64,000 nucleotides of DNA from assembly GCF_900177045.1 (NCBI RefSeq), contig NZ_LT841358.1, positions 1,735,559 through 1,799,558 on the forward strand, given 5' to 3'. Position numbers and translations under genes: made by a program. Shown here one piece after another: positions 33,913 to 43,102 of the stretch (the first letter of the stretch is position 1; every line of letters starts with the position of its first letter). Below the pieces are notes generated by a model. That model searched no databases, was not told where the DNA came from, and saw only the letters and a list, made by a program, of their open reading frames with translations. This DNA comes from Candidatus Nitrosotalea okcheonensis (GTDB lineage Archaea > Thermoproteota > Nitrososphaeria > Nitrososphaerales > Nitrosopumilaceae).

Positions 33913-34896
33913 CTAAAGACTCCTCTCTACCACAAAATCAAGCAAAGAAAGTAATTCATTTTTTGCAGATCCATCGTATATTAATATTGATTTCATGGCT
34001 GCATTGGAGTGATACATTGCCTTTTGTTTTATCGTATCCTCTATTCCAAGGGAAGAAATAGTGGAAATGGCTCTCTCCACTTCACTTTTTGAGACAGATG
34101 AATTGCCAAATGCGTTAAGGATTATCTTTTTTTCTTGACTGCTTGCTTTTTTGATTGCCATCAAAATTGGCAGTGATTTCTTTCCTTCTCTGATGTCGTT
34201 ACCAACAGGTTTTTTTGTAATCTTTGGATTCCCTGTAACCCCAATTAGATCATCAATTATCTGAAAAGCAATTCCCAGATTTCTTCCAAATGTAGATAGT
34301 CTTGTCACATCTGCAAAATCTTTGTTTGCTGATATTGCTCCCATCGCACAAGATGCCACAAATAATGACGATGTTTTTTTCTCGATCATTTTTATATATT
34401 GATCTTCACTTGGTATCTTACTTGATTTTGCCATGCTGATGTCTAATGCTTGTCCTTCGCACACATCAGTACAAGCCTTTGCCAATGTGGCGACAAGATT
34501 CAAACCTACATTTCCTGACTTGTGAAGGTAAGGCTTTGAAATGGTTTCAAATGCCCTTGAAAACAACAAATCTCCCGCAAGAATGCCAATGGGCATTCCA
34601 AATCTTACATGTACTGTAGGTACACCATGCCTTACTTCATCATTGTCCATGATATCGTCATGTACCAATGTAAAATTGTGTACCATTTCAACTGCGGCCG
34701 CTGCAGGTATTGACTGCTTCATAGTTCCACCCAAAATCTGGCAGCTCTTTATTACCATGTATGGCCTTAATCTCTTTCCTCCATGATCAATCAAATAACT
34801 TGCTGCTTGGTACAAATCCTTGGGTTCTCCAGAAAGTCTGGATGAGAGAAACGAGTCTATCTTTGATACTGTCTCTGCAAGTTTCTCCAGATTCAT
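33913..34896 (-). CDS. Polyprenyl (GGPP-type) diphosphate synthase
   Basis: About 327 residues: first aspartate motif VHDDIMDND, second DDLIGVTG, KRLRPY substrate-binding segment and GILAGDLLFSRAFE. Condenses isopentenyl diphosphate with allylic diphosphates to build C15-C20 chains for archaeal lipids. ATG 34896 overlaps the upstream stop as ATGA; GTG 34914 is in frame but less likely. Confidence 0.95.
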   Translation of the reverse strand: MNLEKLAETVSKIDSFLSSRLSGEPKDLYQAASYLIDHGGKRLRPYMVIKSCQILGGTMKQSIPAAAAVEMVHNFTLVHDDIMDNDEVRHGVPTVHVRFGMPIGILAGDLLFSRAFETISKPYLHKSGNVGLNLVATLAKACTDVCEGQALDISMAKSSKIPSEDQYIKMIEKKTSSLFVASCAMGAISANKDFADVTRLSTFGRNLGIAFQIIDDLIGVTGNPKITKKPVGNDIREGKKSLPILMAIKKASSQEKKIILNAFGNSSVSKSEVERAISTISSLGIEDTIKQKAMYHSNAAMKSILIYDGSAKNELLSLLDFVVERSL

Positions 34897-35531
34897 TCTT
34901 TTTTTAGCTCCCACCTGTGATCTGGAAAATGATGCTTTAACGATTCCTCTAGTTGACTCTTGATTTTGTCTTTATTCCACATCTTGAGAATGTCTTTGTG
35001 TGCGTTGCTTATGTTGTGACTTGACTCTGATATGAAATATAATGCAACTAGCATCCACGGACAGAAAATTTGTGGTGTTTTTTTAATCTCTGATAATGCC
35101 TGTTCTGGTGTTACCCATCTGATATCTGAAATTTCATCTTCTACAATCTTTATTTTTGAAGGATCATCCAATATTCCAATTAAAGTTCCACAAACTTCGT
35201 TTTCTGATCCAATGTCTTTGTAAGGTACGTGATATTCAAATTTATACAAGTAATCTAATTTGCACGTCACGCCCAATTCTTCTGGCAGTCTTCTTTCTGC
35301 AGATGAGATGTAGTCCTCTGACTGTCTTGGATGACTAGCTACGGTCCCATCCCAATCTCCTGGCCAGAGCATCTTGCTCATACTTCTCTGTGTGAGCAAA
35401 AGTTTTCCTTCTCTATTGAACAAAAATATGGTAAACGCTCTGTGTAGTTTTCCGTCCGGTAAATGACATTTTACTTTTTCTTCAGTTCCTATTTGATTAT
35501 CGTTGCTATTCACAAGAATGAGATACTCCAT
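34893..35531 (-). CDS. idi: Type 1 isopentenyl-diphosphate isomerase-like Nudix protein
   Basis: 212 residues aligned by eye to IDI-1: metal-binding His23, His30 and His67, SENEVCG with the two glutamates, and the Nudix-like helix SSAERRLPEELGV. IDI-1 interconverts IPP and DMAPP. The residue matching catalytic Cys67 of the E. coli enzyme is alanine here (WDGTVASHP, Ala65). It sits in the lipid-precursor operon, so the physiological role is probably still IPP isomerisation, but the missing cysteine makes this uncertain. Confidence 0.85.
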   Translation of the reverse strand: MEYLILVNSNDNQIGTEEKVKCHLPDGKLHRAFTIFLFNREGKLLLTQRSMSKMLWPGDWDGTVASHPRQSEDYISSAERRLPEELGVTCKLDYLYKFEYHVPYKDIGSENEVCGTLIGILDDPSKIKIVEDEISDIRWVTPEQALSEIKKTPQIFCPWMLVALYFISESSHNISNAHKDILKMWNKDKIKSQLEESLKHHFPDHRWELKKE

Positions 35532-35533
35532 AA

Positions 35534-36274
35534 TTATCCTCTGAATATTGTTCCCTCAAAACTCTTGCCATTTATTGCATTTCTTATCCTCTTTGGAATG
35601 TTTCCATTTACAAAGAAAACATCTGTTCCATGCTTTGATATGTTAAATGCCTCTTTTATTTTACGAGACATGCCGCCTGTTACATCCATTGACACTTTTG
35701 ATGTAACTGGTTTCTCTGTTGTAATTTCTTTCAAAAGTTTTTTGCTTTTCATATCTAAATACACCCCATCCACATTTGTAACAAAAATCGCTAGACGAGG
35801 ATGTAACAGTTTGGAGAGAATTCCCATGATTCTGTCTCCTGATAGGATGTAAAATTTGTTTTTTCCATACCACATGACATCTCCATAAGAAATTGGCATT
35901 AATCCCGTCTTTGCAATCTTGGGAATTTCCCTGACTTTATTGACTAGTGGTCTATCACCAATCATAAAATCACTTGGTGGCAAACAATATGGTTTTAGAC
36001 CAGATTGCAAAAATGATTCAAGTACAATACTGTTCAGTTCTATCATTGAATTTTTAACAACCGAAACTCCTTTGGCTTGATGTCTTTCTGGCCTTGTATG
36101 CATATCATACTTTACCGACCAATAATGCCCAAATGAACCTCCTCCATGTACTATGACAAGTGGTTCATTTACATTTTTGAGACTTGTGGCAATTCTTCTT
36201 ATTGAATTTCTATTTGATGTTAACGGTTTTTCCTTGTTGGTAATTATTGAACCCCCGAGTTTTATCAAGATCAT
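35534..36274 (-). CDS. Isopentenyl phosphate kinase
   Basis: About 246 residues of the amino acid kinase fold: LIKLGGSIITNK at the start, IVHGGGSFGHYW with the catalytic histidine, and VTGGMSRKIKEA near the end. Phosphorylates isopentenyl phosphate to IPP in the archaeal mevalonate pathway. ATG 36274 begins exactly at the first strand, so I drop 14 upstream residues. Confidence 0.94.
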   Translation of the reverse strand: MILIKLGGSIITNKEKPLTSNRNSIRRIATSLKNVNEPLVIVHGGGSFGHYWSVKYDMHTRPERHQAKGVSVVKNSMIELNSIVLESFLQSGLKPYCLPPSDFMIGDRPLVNKVREIPKIAKTGLMPISYGDVMWYGKNKFYILSGDRIMGILSKLLHPRLAIFVTNVDGVYLDMKSKKLLKEITTEKPVTSKVSMDVTGGMSRKIKEAFNISKHGTDVFFVNGNIPKRIRNAINGKSFEGTIFRG

Positions 36275-36421
36275 GATTTTTAACAATGCTATGAACGGTT
36301 TTAAAAAGTATCTCACTGAAACAGTGATACAATTCTTTGATTATGGTGATAACCCCTTTTTTTATTTTTAAATGATGCCTGTGAATTATTGATTTTTTAA
36401 TTAGAGCAAAGTTTCTGCATT

Positions 36422-37375
36422 TTATACATACTGGAGTCCGTCATAATCTATCTTTGCTATAAAACAATCTGAAATTTTTCTTAAATTATCAAGCGTATCT
36501 TTGATGTTAGAATTGTCAACAAGAGCAATAATACATCCACCACCACCTGCCCCTGTTATCTTTGCACCATGTGCTGTCTTTTTTGCTTCTTTGATCAAGA
36601 GATCTATTTTCTCTGTTGAAACTCCAATCTGTTTTAATAACTCATGATTTTTTAACATCAACAAACCTAGTTTATTCAAGTTATTTTCCCTCAAAGATAT
36701 TATTGCATTGTTGATTATGTCCATCTCTTCTTTGCATAACCTGTTGAAAAGATCTTCATTTTTTTCTTTAAATTGCCTGACTTGTCTTACGACATCTTGG
36801 GTATTGTGAACTTGTGCAGAATTTGATATTATGAAACTCAGGTCATTTCTTGATGGAATTGGTTGAAATCCACTCTTTAGATCATATGACACAAGTCCAC
36901 CAAATGTAGAAACTGAGGAATCGGCTCCTGAATTTTGTTCAAATATTGTACGCTCTGCCTGTATAGCTATTTTCACTACTTCCTCACTTGATAATTTACG
37001 AAACAACCCATTGACAGAGGCTGTAACTGCTACGCAAGCAGAAGACGATGAACCAAGTCCAACTCCTGCAGGTATCTCTGATTCTATGGTTATCTCTATT
37101 CCTTGTTTTGTAGAGTTCTCCATTAATGTTTTTTTTGCTACATGAAAAAAAGGTCTCATAAATTTTTGTTGCACATTTTCCAAATTATCCAATGAGTCTA
37201 TGTCCATCTCTGCTTCTCCCAAGGAAGATCTTATCCTGACTATTCTCTCATCTACAAATTGTGAAGTTGCAGTTATTCTCTTGTCTATGGAGCATAAGAC
37301 TGCTTTTGTGCCATGTACCACAAAATGTTCTCCAAAAAGAATGATCTTGCCAGGAGCAGACGCAACAGATTTCAT
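36422..37375 (-). CDS. mvk: Mevalonate kinase
   Basis: 317 residues of the GHMP kinase family: SAPGKIILFGEHFVVHG, ATP-binding PAGVGLGSSSSACVA and GAKITGAGGGGCIIAL. Phosphorylates mevalonate at the start of the lipid-precursor pathway. Overlaps the MEMO gene by 4 bases. About 145 bases separate it from the kinase gene downstream. Confidence 0.95.
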   Translation of the reverse strand: MKSVASAPGKIILFGEHFVVHGTKAVLCSIDKRITATSQFVDERIVRIRSSLGEAEMDIDSLDNLENVQQKFMRPFFHVAKKTLMENSTKQGIEITIESEIPAGVGLGSSSSACVAVTASVNGLFRKLSSEEVVKIAIQAERTIFEQNSGADSSVSTFGGLVSYDLKSGFQPIPSRNDLSFIISNSAQVHNTQDVVRQVRQFKEKNEDLFNRLCKEEMDIINNAIISLRENNLNKLGLLMLKNHELLKQIGVSTEKIDLLIKEAKKTAHGAKITGAGGGGCIIALVDNSNIKDTLDNLRKISDCFIAKIDYDGLQYV

Positions 37376-38211
37376 GAAAACACTATCGATGCATATCCTA
37401 CCACTGAATCCTTGTTGTTTCCTGATATGTCTCCACTAGTGGCATATTTGATCAAGGTCCCCTTGGTTGCTCCAAGTTTCTTACAGGCTATCATGGTGGA
37501 AGCGATCGCTCCATAACCGCATGCGCTAATCTTTTTTTCTTGCAATACCTCATAAAATGCGTCTACATCTAGATTCACTATCGTGTCTATCAAAGATTTG
37601 TCCTGATCATGTGCAAAATCATTTGGTTCGTAATGAGTAAAATCCGAAGAACCAATTATTATGGTATTTTTAATTTTTGAAATCATTGCTACTGACTCAC
37701 CAATTTTGATTGCGGCATGGCGACTCTGATCAATTAAGATTATGGGTAAAATCTTAAATTTATGCGAAAATATTTCCTGAAGCATCGGGATCTGTACCTC
37801 CAAACAATGATCTCTTGTATGAGAAAAAAAATCAAACTCTATCAATTTTGAAATCTTGCCAATCTTAATTGCAGAATCTGTGTCTACCTCAATGTCGCCA
37901 ATAGGCGTTCTCCATATTCCTTCCTTCATTGTTGCAACGTCTCTTCCTATTGCCCAGTGATTTGGTCCTATGATTATTACAAGTTCAGGTCTATGTGATG
38001 ATATTGCATAGTATGAATTTGCAGCTATGGGACCAGAATATTCATATCCCGCATGCGGGCATATTGCACCAATAATTTTTTTATCATGTGTTGAGGGGGG
38101 TAGTATTCCCGGGCCATATTTGTGTAGAAAACAATTTTTTATGCTTGATTTTAATTCTTGACTTGTTTTTGGATAGAACATGCCAGCAACAGCTGGTGTT
38201 CTTACCTGCAT
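37372..38211 (-). CDS. MEMO family protein (AmmeMemoRadiSam protein B)
   Basis: 279 residues: VRTPAVAGMFYP, GAICPHAGYEYSGPIAANSY, IIGPNHW and IIGSSDFTHYE match the MEMO1 fold, related to non-haem iron dioxygenases. Its role in archaea is unknown. In this phylum it sits beside the mevalonate kinase and S2 genes, as here. Confidence 0.93.
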   Translation of the reverse strand: MQVRTPAVAGMFYPKTSQELKSSIKNCFLHKYGPGILPPSTHDKKIIGAICPHAGYEYSGPIAANSYYAISSHRPELVIIIGPNHWAIGRDVATMKEGIWRTPIGDIEVDTDSAIKIGKISKLIEFDFFSHTRDHCLEVQIPMLQEIFSHKFKILPIILIDQSRHAAIKIGESVAMISKIKNTIIIGSSDFTHYEPNDFAHDQDKSLIDTIVNLDVDAFYEVLQEKKISACGYGAIASTMIACKKLGATKGTLIKYATSGDISGNNKDSVVGYASIVFS

Positions 38212-38215
38212 TGTG

Positions 38216-38887
38216 TTATTGCCTCTGTGATCTAATTCTTGGAGGGTGCATCCTTTCGGTTTCCTCCTCTAATTCTTCTTCTGTTATTTTAGTCTCAAAA
38301 TCGTCTATTTGATATTTCATCGATTCTAAATTTTTTAACTTGCCTTTCTGTATTAATATCTCCCTTGCTAAAAGCCAATAGGTCGCAGCTAGGGATTTTC
38401 TTCCCCTATTGTTTGCGGGAATTACCAAATCAATCTTGGAGGTAACATTGTCTGTATTGGAAATTCCTATTACTGGTATTCCTGCATTAGTAGCTTCTAC
38501 AACGGCCTGTTCATCTACTTGAGGATCTGATACAAAAACTAGTTCTGGTTCTCTGTAGTAAGGTAATGATGGATTTGTTAGAGTCCCTGGCATGAATCTT
38601 CCAAGCATGGGGGTTGCACCAGTAACCTCACAGAATTTCTCAACAGGAGTGCTAGCATATTCTCTGCCAGAACAAACTAAAATTTTTGTAATATCTGCCC
38701 TGTTGATGAACTTGGCAGCTGTTTGAATCCTGGATAATGTTTTTTTGCTATCAATAATGTAAAGTCCTTCATTTGTTGCCTTGGTGACAAATGGCGTCAT
38801 GAATTTTGTTTTTACTTGTGTGCCTACCCTTATTCCTGTGGACAGCACATACTTTTCCATGTGCTCAAAATCTTCTTGTTTGCTCAT
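38216..38887 (-). CDS. rpsB: 30S ribosomal protein S2 (uS2)
   Basis: 223 residues of uS2: YVLSTGIRVGTQVKTKFMTPFV, LVFVSDPQVDEQAVVEATNAGIPVIGISNTDN and a charged C-terminal tail. Small-subunit protein near the head and platform. Nine bases separate it from enolase, as in other archaeal S2-enolase operons. Confidence 0.96.
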   Translation of the reverse strand: MSKQEDFEHMEKYVLSTGIRVGTQVKTKFMTPFVTKATNEGLYIIDSKKTLSRIQTAAKFINRADITKILVCSGREYASTPVEKFCEVTGATPMLGRFMPGTLTNPSLPYYREPELVFVSDPQVDEQAVVEATNAGIPVIGISNTDNVTSKIDLVIPANNRGRKSLAATYWLLAREILIQKGKLKNLESMKYQIDDFETKITEEELEEETERMHPPRIRSQRQ

Positions 38888-38896
38888 TCTGTGTTT

Positions 38897-40135
38897 CTAA
38901 ATCTCGGCCATTCCACGTATTAAATCATACTCTGAGAGTCTGATCAGTTCGTTGAGTTTGGCTATCCTTTCTCCACCCAATATGCCAACTTTGAGCATCT
39001 TAGATTTTGTAGCAAGTCCAATGTGTGATATGTGCGAGTCTATTGACTCACCCGATCGATGGGATGTGATGAGTTTTACATTGTTATTGTTTGCCTCTTT
39101 GGCAAATTCAAGTGCGTCATAAAGGCTTCCTGCCTGATTTACTTTTAATATTGCTCCGCTACAAGCTCTTATTTTTACGGCTTTCTTGAGAATTTTTGTA
39201 TTTGTTACCAATAGATCATCCCCAGTTATGAGGACATGGGGAAATTTCCTAGTCAAAATTGCCATATCTTCAAATGCTTCTTCATGAACTGCATCTTCGG
39301 CATAAACAAGTTTGTATTTTTTTATTATTTCTGATGCAAACTCGATCTGTTTTTCTGGAGTGTTTTCAAAACCTGCTCTATTGTACACATATTTTTTTTT
39401 CTTTTCATCCCATTGCGTGGATGAAGCAAAATCCACACCTAAAGAAACCTCTTTCCCTAATGTAAAACCTAGTTGTTCACAAGCTTTTGCAGATATTTCA
39501 AGAGCTTCATCATTTTTTAATTTTGGAGCCCATCCGCCTTCGTCCCCCCTTCCATTTGTAAAACTTGGATCCTTCTTTGCCAGAATTTTTCCTACTTCTT
39601 TATGTATCATCAAGTTAACTTCTATTGCATCACAAATAGTTTTGGAACCTGTGGCACAAACTAGAATTTCTTGAATATCTGGTGTACCTGGCCCGGCATG
39701 TGCTCCGCCCCCTAAAATATTTCCAAGAGGAAATGGATATCTAAAAGTTGAATCTTTTGCCAGCAACTTGAACATTGGAATCTGTAATGATTTTGAAGCC
39801 GATTCGATTGACGCAATAGTTAATGCAAATGCAAGCGAACCTCCAATTTTTGAATAATTCGGAGATGAGTCAATTTCTCTTAGGGTCTCATGAATTATTT
39901 TCAGGTTGGATGGATCAAGGCCTAAAAATTTCTTTATGTTTTTTTTTAATATGTCTAAACTTTTTTCTGGTTTATTCTGGGGAAAACTCTGTGCTTCATG
40001 TTTCCCAACACTTGCACCTGATGGAGCACAGACTCGTCCTACATGTTCATTATCTGATGTCACATCGATTTCTATAGTCTGACTTCCTCTGCTGTTGTAA
40101 AGTATCCTGCCTTTGATTGATGTAATCTTGGGCAT
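38897..40135 (-). CDS. eno: Enolase
   Basis: 412 residues: GRILYNSRGSQTIE, PSGASVGKHEA, the metal ligand region (GVDFASSTQWD, YAEDAVHEE, TGDDLLVTN), catalytic lysine in LKVNQAGSL and SHRSGESIDSHISH. Interconverts 2-phosphoglycerate and phosphoenolpyruvate in gluconeogenesis/glycolysis. One base from rpoN upstream. Confidence 0.97.
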   Translation of the reverse strand: MPKITSIKGRILYNSRGSQTIEIDVTSDNEHVGRVCAPSGASVGKHEAQSFPQNKPEKSLDILKKNIKKFLGLDPSNLKIIHETLREIDSSPNYSKIGGSLAFALTIASIESASKSLQIPMFKLLAKDSTFRYPFPLGNILGGGAHAGPGTPDIQEILVCATGSKTICDAIEVNLMIHKEVGKILAKKDPSFTNGRGDEGGWAPKLKNDEALEISAKACEQLGFTLGKEVSLGVDFASSTQWDEKKKKYVYNRAGFENTPEKQIEFASEIIKKYKLVYAEDAVHEEAFEDMAILTRKFPHVLITGDDLLVTNTKILKKAVKIRACSGAILKVNQAGSLYDALEFAKEANNNNVKLITSHRSGESIDSHISHIGLATKSKMLKVGILGGERIAKLNELIRLSEYDLIRGMAEI

Positions 40136-40136
40136 T

Positions 40137-40379
40137 CTATTCTAATTCAGATCTTACTTCTTGCTCTCTTCTTCTAATGGCTTCGTAAAATGGAATAACT
40201 TGGTGAATTGTCTCAACAGATGTCAATATCATTGCTCTACAACAGTATCTTTTAAAACCAAAAGAATCTAAAACTTTTCCAGGATCCTCTCCACCCTTGA
40301 CGCGGTTTTGATATTCCTTAAATTTGTCAGCAACCAAATTTCCACAAGTAAAACATCTGACAGGAATTAACACAGTCAC
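40137..40379 (-). CDS. rpoN: RNA polymerase subunit N (Rpb10)
   Basis: 80 residues with the zinc site IPVRCFTCGN and KRYCCRAMILT, characteristic of subunit N, which links the D/L platform to the large subunits. Start is GTG 40379. It heads the enolase-S2-lipid gene string. Confidence 0.95.
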   Translation of the reverse strand: MTVLIPVRCFTCGNLVADKFKEYQNRVKGGEDPGKVLDSFGFKRYCCRAMILTSVETIHQVIPFYEAIRRREQEVRSELE

Positions 40380-40426
40380 AAAAAGTAATCAAGGCTTATA
40401 AAAACCATACATGGGTAAAACCAATT

Positions 40427-40511
40427 GCGGGAGTCGCCCAGCCTGGTCAAAGGCGCTAGCTTGAGGGGCTAGTATCTTAGGATTTCGAGGGTTCAAATCC
40501 CTTCTCCCGCA
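40427..40511 (+). tRNA. tRNA-Leu (anticodon GAG)
   Basis: The acceptor arms GCGGGAG and CTCCCGC pair perfectly. A D-arm with GGTC, anticodon stem CTAGC/GCTAG around loop TTGAGGG (anticodon GAG), a long type II variable arm and the T-arm GGGTTCAAATCCC follow. The final A is the discriminator; CCA is not encoded. No intron. A TATA-like CTTATAAA lies about 35 bases upstream. Confidence 0.96.
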
Positions 40512-40778
40512 TTAATGATTTTATAACAATACGTCCAAGGTTTGCACGCCTCTATAAATCATCGATGATACATGGCTGAATTCTTTTTCTGTTTACTAAG
40601 GTAATTCCTGATGGCACGGTGTTGATTTTATTGTAGAATGTATTATGGGAGTTTCCTAATATTCTTGTATAACTGTTCATTAATTTCTACGAATCTCCAG
40701 ACTTGGATGGTTCGGTCTATGTTTGCATGAATATGTATTTTGGTAAAGCCCTTATTTGACATAAAATCTTGTATTGTT

Positions 40779-41432
40779 ATGGAAATTACTGTAAAACAAA
40801 TGATGCAAATTGAGGAGAATGGACATCAAATGGGTTTTTTTAGAAAACTAATGATGGAAAATGCAGGTGCTGTTACTGCAAGACACATTACAGAACGTTA
40901 CCATGATCTAACATCAAAAAAAATAATAGTTTTTGCTGGACTGGGAAATAATGGTGGTGATGCATTTGTTGTGGCCAGACATTTGGCTGCATTTGGATGT
41001 ACGCCTACCATAATACTTCTGGGACATCCAGATAAAATAAAAACAGAAGAAGCACGATCTAATTGGAAAATTTTAGAGAAGATGAATTCTGTGAATCTCA
41101 TACTTGCGTCTGCTATTGATACAATTACAGATGGTGCAGATGTAATAGTGGATGGAATATTGGGAACAGGCATGTCTGGAAAAATTAGAGAACCGTATTC
41201 CTCGGCAATAGATTTGATAAATCAATCAAATGCCTTCAAATTTGCGGTTGATGTACCATCCGGTCTTGACCCTGATACAGGAATAGTAAATGACAAATGT
41301 GTAAAAGTGGATATTACTATAACCTTTCACAAGATGAAGATTGGAATGCCAAAAAATCAAGACATGTGTGGCAAAATAATAGTTGAAAAAATAGGGATTC
41401 CACCTGAAGCGGAGATTGGTGTGTTGTTATGA
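40779..41432 (+). CDS. nnrE: NAD(P)H-hydrate epimerase (YjeF N-terminal domain)
   Basis: About 217 residues from ATG 40779: MENAGAVTAR, GLGNNGGDAFVVARHL (nucleotide-binding loop), DGILGTGMSGKI and VDVPSGLDPDTG. Repairs the damaged cofactor NAD(P)HX by epimerisation. The usual kinase/dehydratase domain is not fused. It overlaps the MBL hydrolase gene by 4 bases. Confidence 0.93.
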   Translation: MEITVKQMMQIEENGHQMGFFRKLMMENAGAVTARHITERYHDLTSKKIIVFAGLGNNGGDAFVVARHLAAFGCTPTIILLGHPDKIKTEEARSNWKILEKMNSVNLILASAIDTITDGADVIVDGILGTGMSGKIREPYSSAIDLINQSNAFKFAVDVPSGLDPDTGIVNDKCVKVDITITFHKMKIGMPKNQDMCGKIIVEKIGIPPEAEIGVLL

Positions 41433-42043
41433 AAGTGCATCAACTTCAAGTAGGAAATATGCAAAACTTTACTTATGTTCTTGAGGATGAGGATACAAAG
41501 GAATCTGTTATCATTGATCCTTCATGGGATCTAGAACTGGTAATGGAAATAATAGAAAGAAATGATCTAAAAGTCAAATATATCATTAACACACATCACC
41601 ATTTTGATCATACTATAGGAAATGATGCAATGGTAAAATATACCAAATCCAAAATCTTGCAACACGAAGCTTCTACTTTGAAAAATGACGTACGCTTATC
41701 TGATGGTGACAAAATAATGTTTGGCAAGTCCGAACTTGCTGTATTGCATACTCCGGGGCACTCAAAAGATAGCATATGTCTAGTTGGTGACGGAAAAATC
41801 TTTTCAGGCGATGCACTTTTTGTAGGAAACTGTGGTAGGACAGATTTACCGGGAGGAAGTGCAAAGGAACTATATCATAGCCTGTTTGATATTATCTATA
41901 GGCTTGATGATAATCTAGTGTTGTATCCCGGACACAATTATGGAAGCTTTCCGAATTCAACCATATCTAAAGAAAAAAAGACAAATTTTGTATTGCAACC
42001 CAGAACAGAATCAGAGTTCGTGAATTTTATGGGTAGTGATTAA
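41429..42043 (+). CDS. MBL-fold metallohydrolase (glyoxalase II-like)
   Basis: 204 residues with the metallo-beta-lactamase motif THHHFDHTIG, HTPGHSKDSI, FSGDALFVGNCGRTDLPGG and YPGHNYGS. The GRTD segment resembles persulfide dioxygenase/glyoxalase II relatives. The substrate could be a glutathione-free thioester or persulfide; not determined. Confidence 0.9.
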   Translation: MKVHQLQVGNMQNFTYVLEDEDTKESVIIDPSWDLELVMEIIERNDLKVKYIINTHHHFDHTIGNDAMVKYTKSKILQHEASTLKNDVRLSDGDKIMFGKSELAVLHTPGHSKDSICLVGDGKIFSGDALFVGNCGRTDLPGGSAKELYHSLFDIIYRLDDNLVLYPGHNYGSFPNSTISKEKKTNFVLQPRTESEFVNFMGSD

Positions 42044-42046
42044 TCA

Positions 42047-43102
42047 TTGCAAGACATTGAAATACTTGGAAACCAGCAAAAAGGCTTAGAATTCATAAAA
42101 CAAACTGAACAAAAAAAATTTATCTTCTCTCTAGTGATATCTTACACTGCGACATCTGAAATACCTGGAATAACTATGGCTGGAGAACATCCAGATCTGA
42201 TAAAATTTACAGGACCTGCAGATGCTGAATTTATCCACTACGGATATTGTAGAAGCATCTCTGTAATTCCGATGACTCCTGATGGAAAACCGACTCCAGC
42301 CCTGTTGACAAAAACTGCACTGGAAGCAGCAAGCATTCCAAGTGTTGTTGTAAATGCTGGTAGCAAAGTGTCTCCAAAACTTCCATTTATTGATATGAAC
42401 TTGAATTATGGTAAAAACATTGGAAAAGAATCAGCTCTTAGTCTTGATGATGTTGGAAAAGCGGTTGAATACGGCAGAATAATTGGAAGATTTCTCGGGG
42501 CTTCAACTGACTGTGTTATAGTTGGTGAAAGTATTCCTGGCGGTACTACTACAGCTCTTGGAGTGCTTGAAGGATTTGGAATTACAGGATCTGTTAGCAG
42601 TAGTATGCCTCAGAACCCTGTAGATCTCAAGATCCAAACGGTAAAAGAGGCATTGAAAAGGCTTCAATCAAACGATCCATTTGAAATTATATCACAATTG
42701 GGTGATCCAATGATTCCAACAGTTGCCGGCATACTTAGCACAGCATCTGAAATCTCTAGGGTTCTATTAGCTGGTGGAACACAGATGGCAGCCGTACTTG
42801 CTTTTGCAAAAAGTATTGGATTTGAAGGAAAGAATACTGCTGTTGGTACCACCTCTTATGTGTCTGAAGATAAATCTGCAAACCTGTCTGACATCATATC
42901 GCAGATAATGGATGTGCCTATACTGGTTGCCAGACTAAAACTTGCAGAATCAGAAATCTCTGGATTGAGCTCATATGCTAAAGGGTTTGTAAAAGAAGGA
43001 GCAGGGGCTGGAGGTTCATCTATTGGTTGCATGTTAAAGACAGGACTTGATGCAAAAAGTCTTTTGGCTCTAACTGAAAAGGAATATTTGAAAATTACTT
43101 GA
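42047..43102 (+). CDS. CobT-like nicotinate-nucleotide phosphoribosyltransferase (UPF0284)
   Basis: 351 residues of the archaeal CobT-like family: TMAGEHPDLIKFTGPADAEF, VVNAGSKVSPKLPFID, IVGESIPGGTTTALGVL and EGAGAGGSSIGCML. The family activates the lower base (dimethylbenzimidazole) in cobalamin assembly. Start is TTG 42047, three bases after the previous stop. The end converges on and overlaps glmS by 8 bases. Confidence 0.9.
   Translation: MQDIEILGNQQKGLEFIKQTEQKKFIFSLVISYTATSEIPGITMAGEHPDLIKFTGPADAEFIHYGYCRSISVIPMTPDGKPTPALLTKTALEAASIPSVVVNAGSKVSPKLPFIDMNLNYGKNIGKESALSLDDVGKAVEYGRIIGRFLGASTDCVIVGESIPGGTTTALGVLEGFGITGSVSSSMPQNPVDLKIQTVKEALKRLQSNDPFEIISQLGDPMIPTVAGILSTASEISRVLLAGGTQMAAVLAFAKSIGFEGKNTAVGTTSYVSEDKSANLSDIISQIMDVPILVARLKLAESEISGLSSYAKGFVKEGAGAGGSSIGCMLKTGLDAKSLLALTEKEYLKIT

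Noticed and set aside
40540-40590. C/D-box sRNA-like pattern (GATGATACAT then CTGA)
   Set aside because: Boxes are too close together and lack C'/D' boxes or terminal stem; such words are common in AT-rich DNA.
42047-43102. Calling this gene a standard bacterial CobT
   Set aside because: Its sequence matches the archaeal UPF0284/CobT-like group, not the bacterial enzyme; the role in lower-base activation is kept as probable only.
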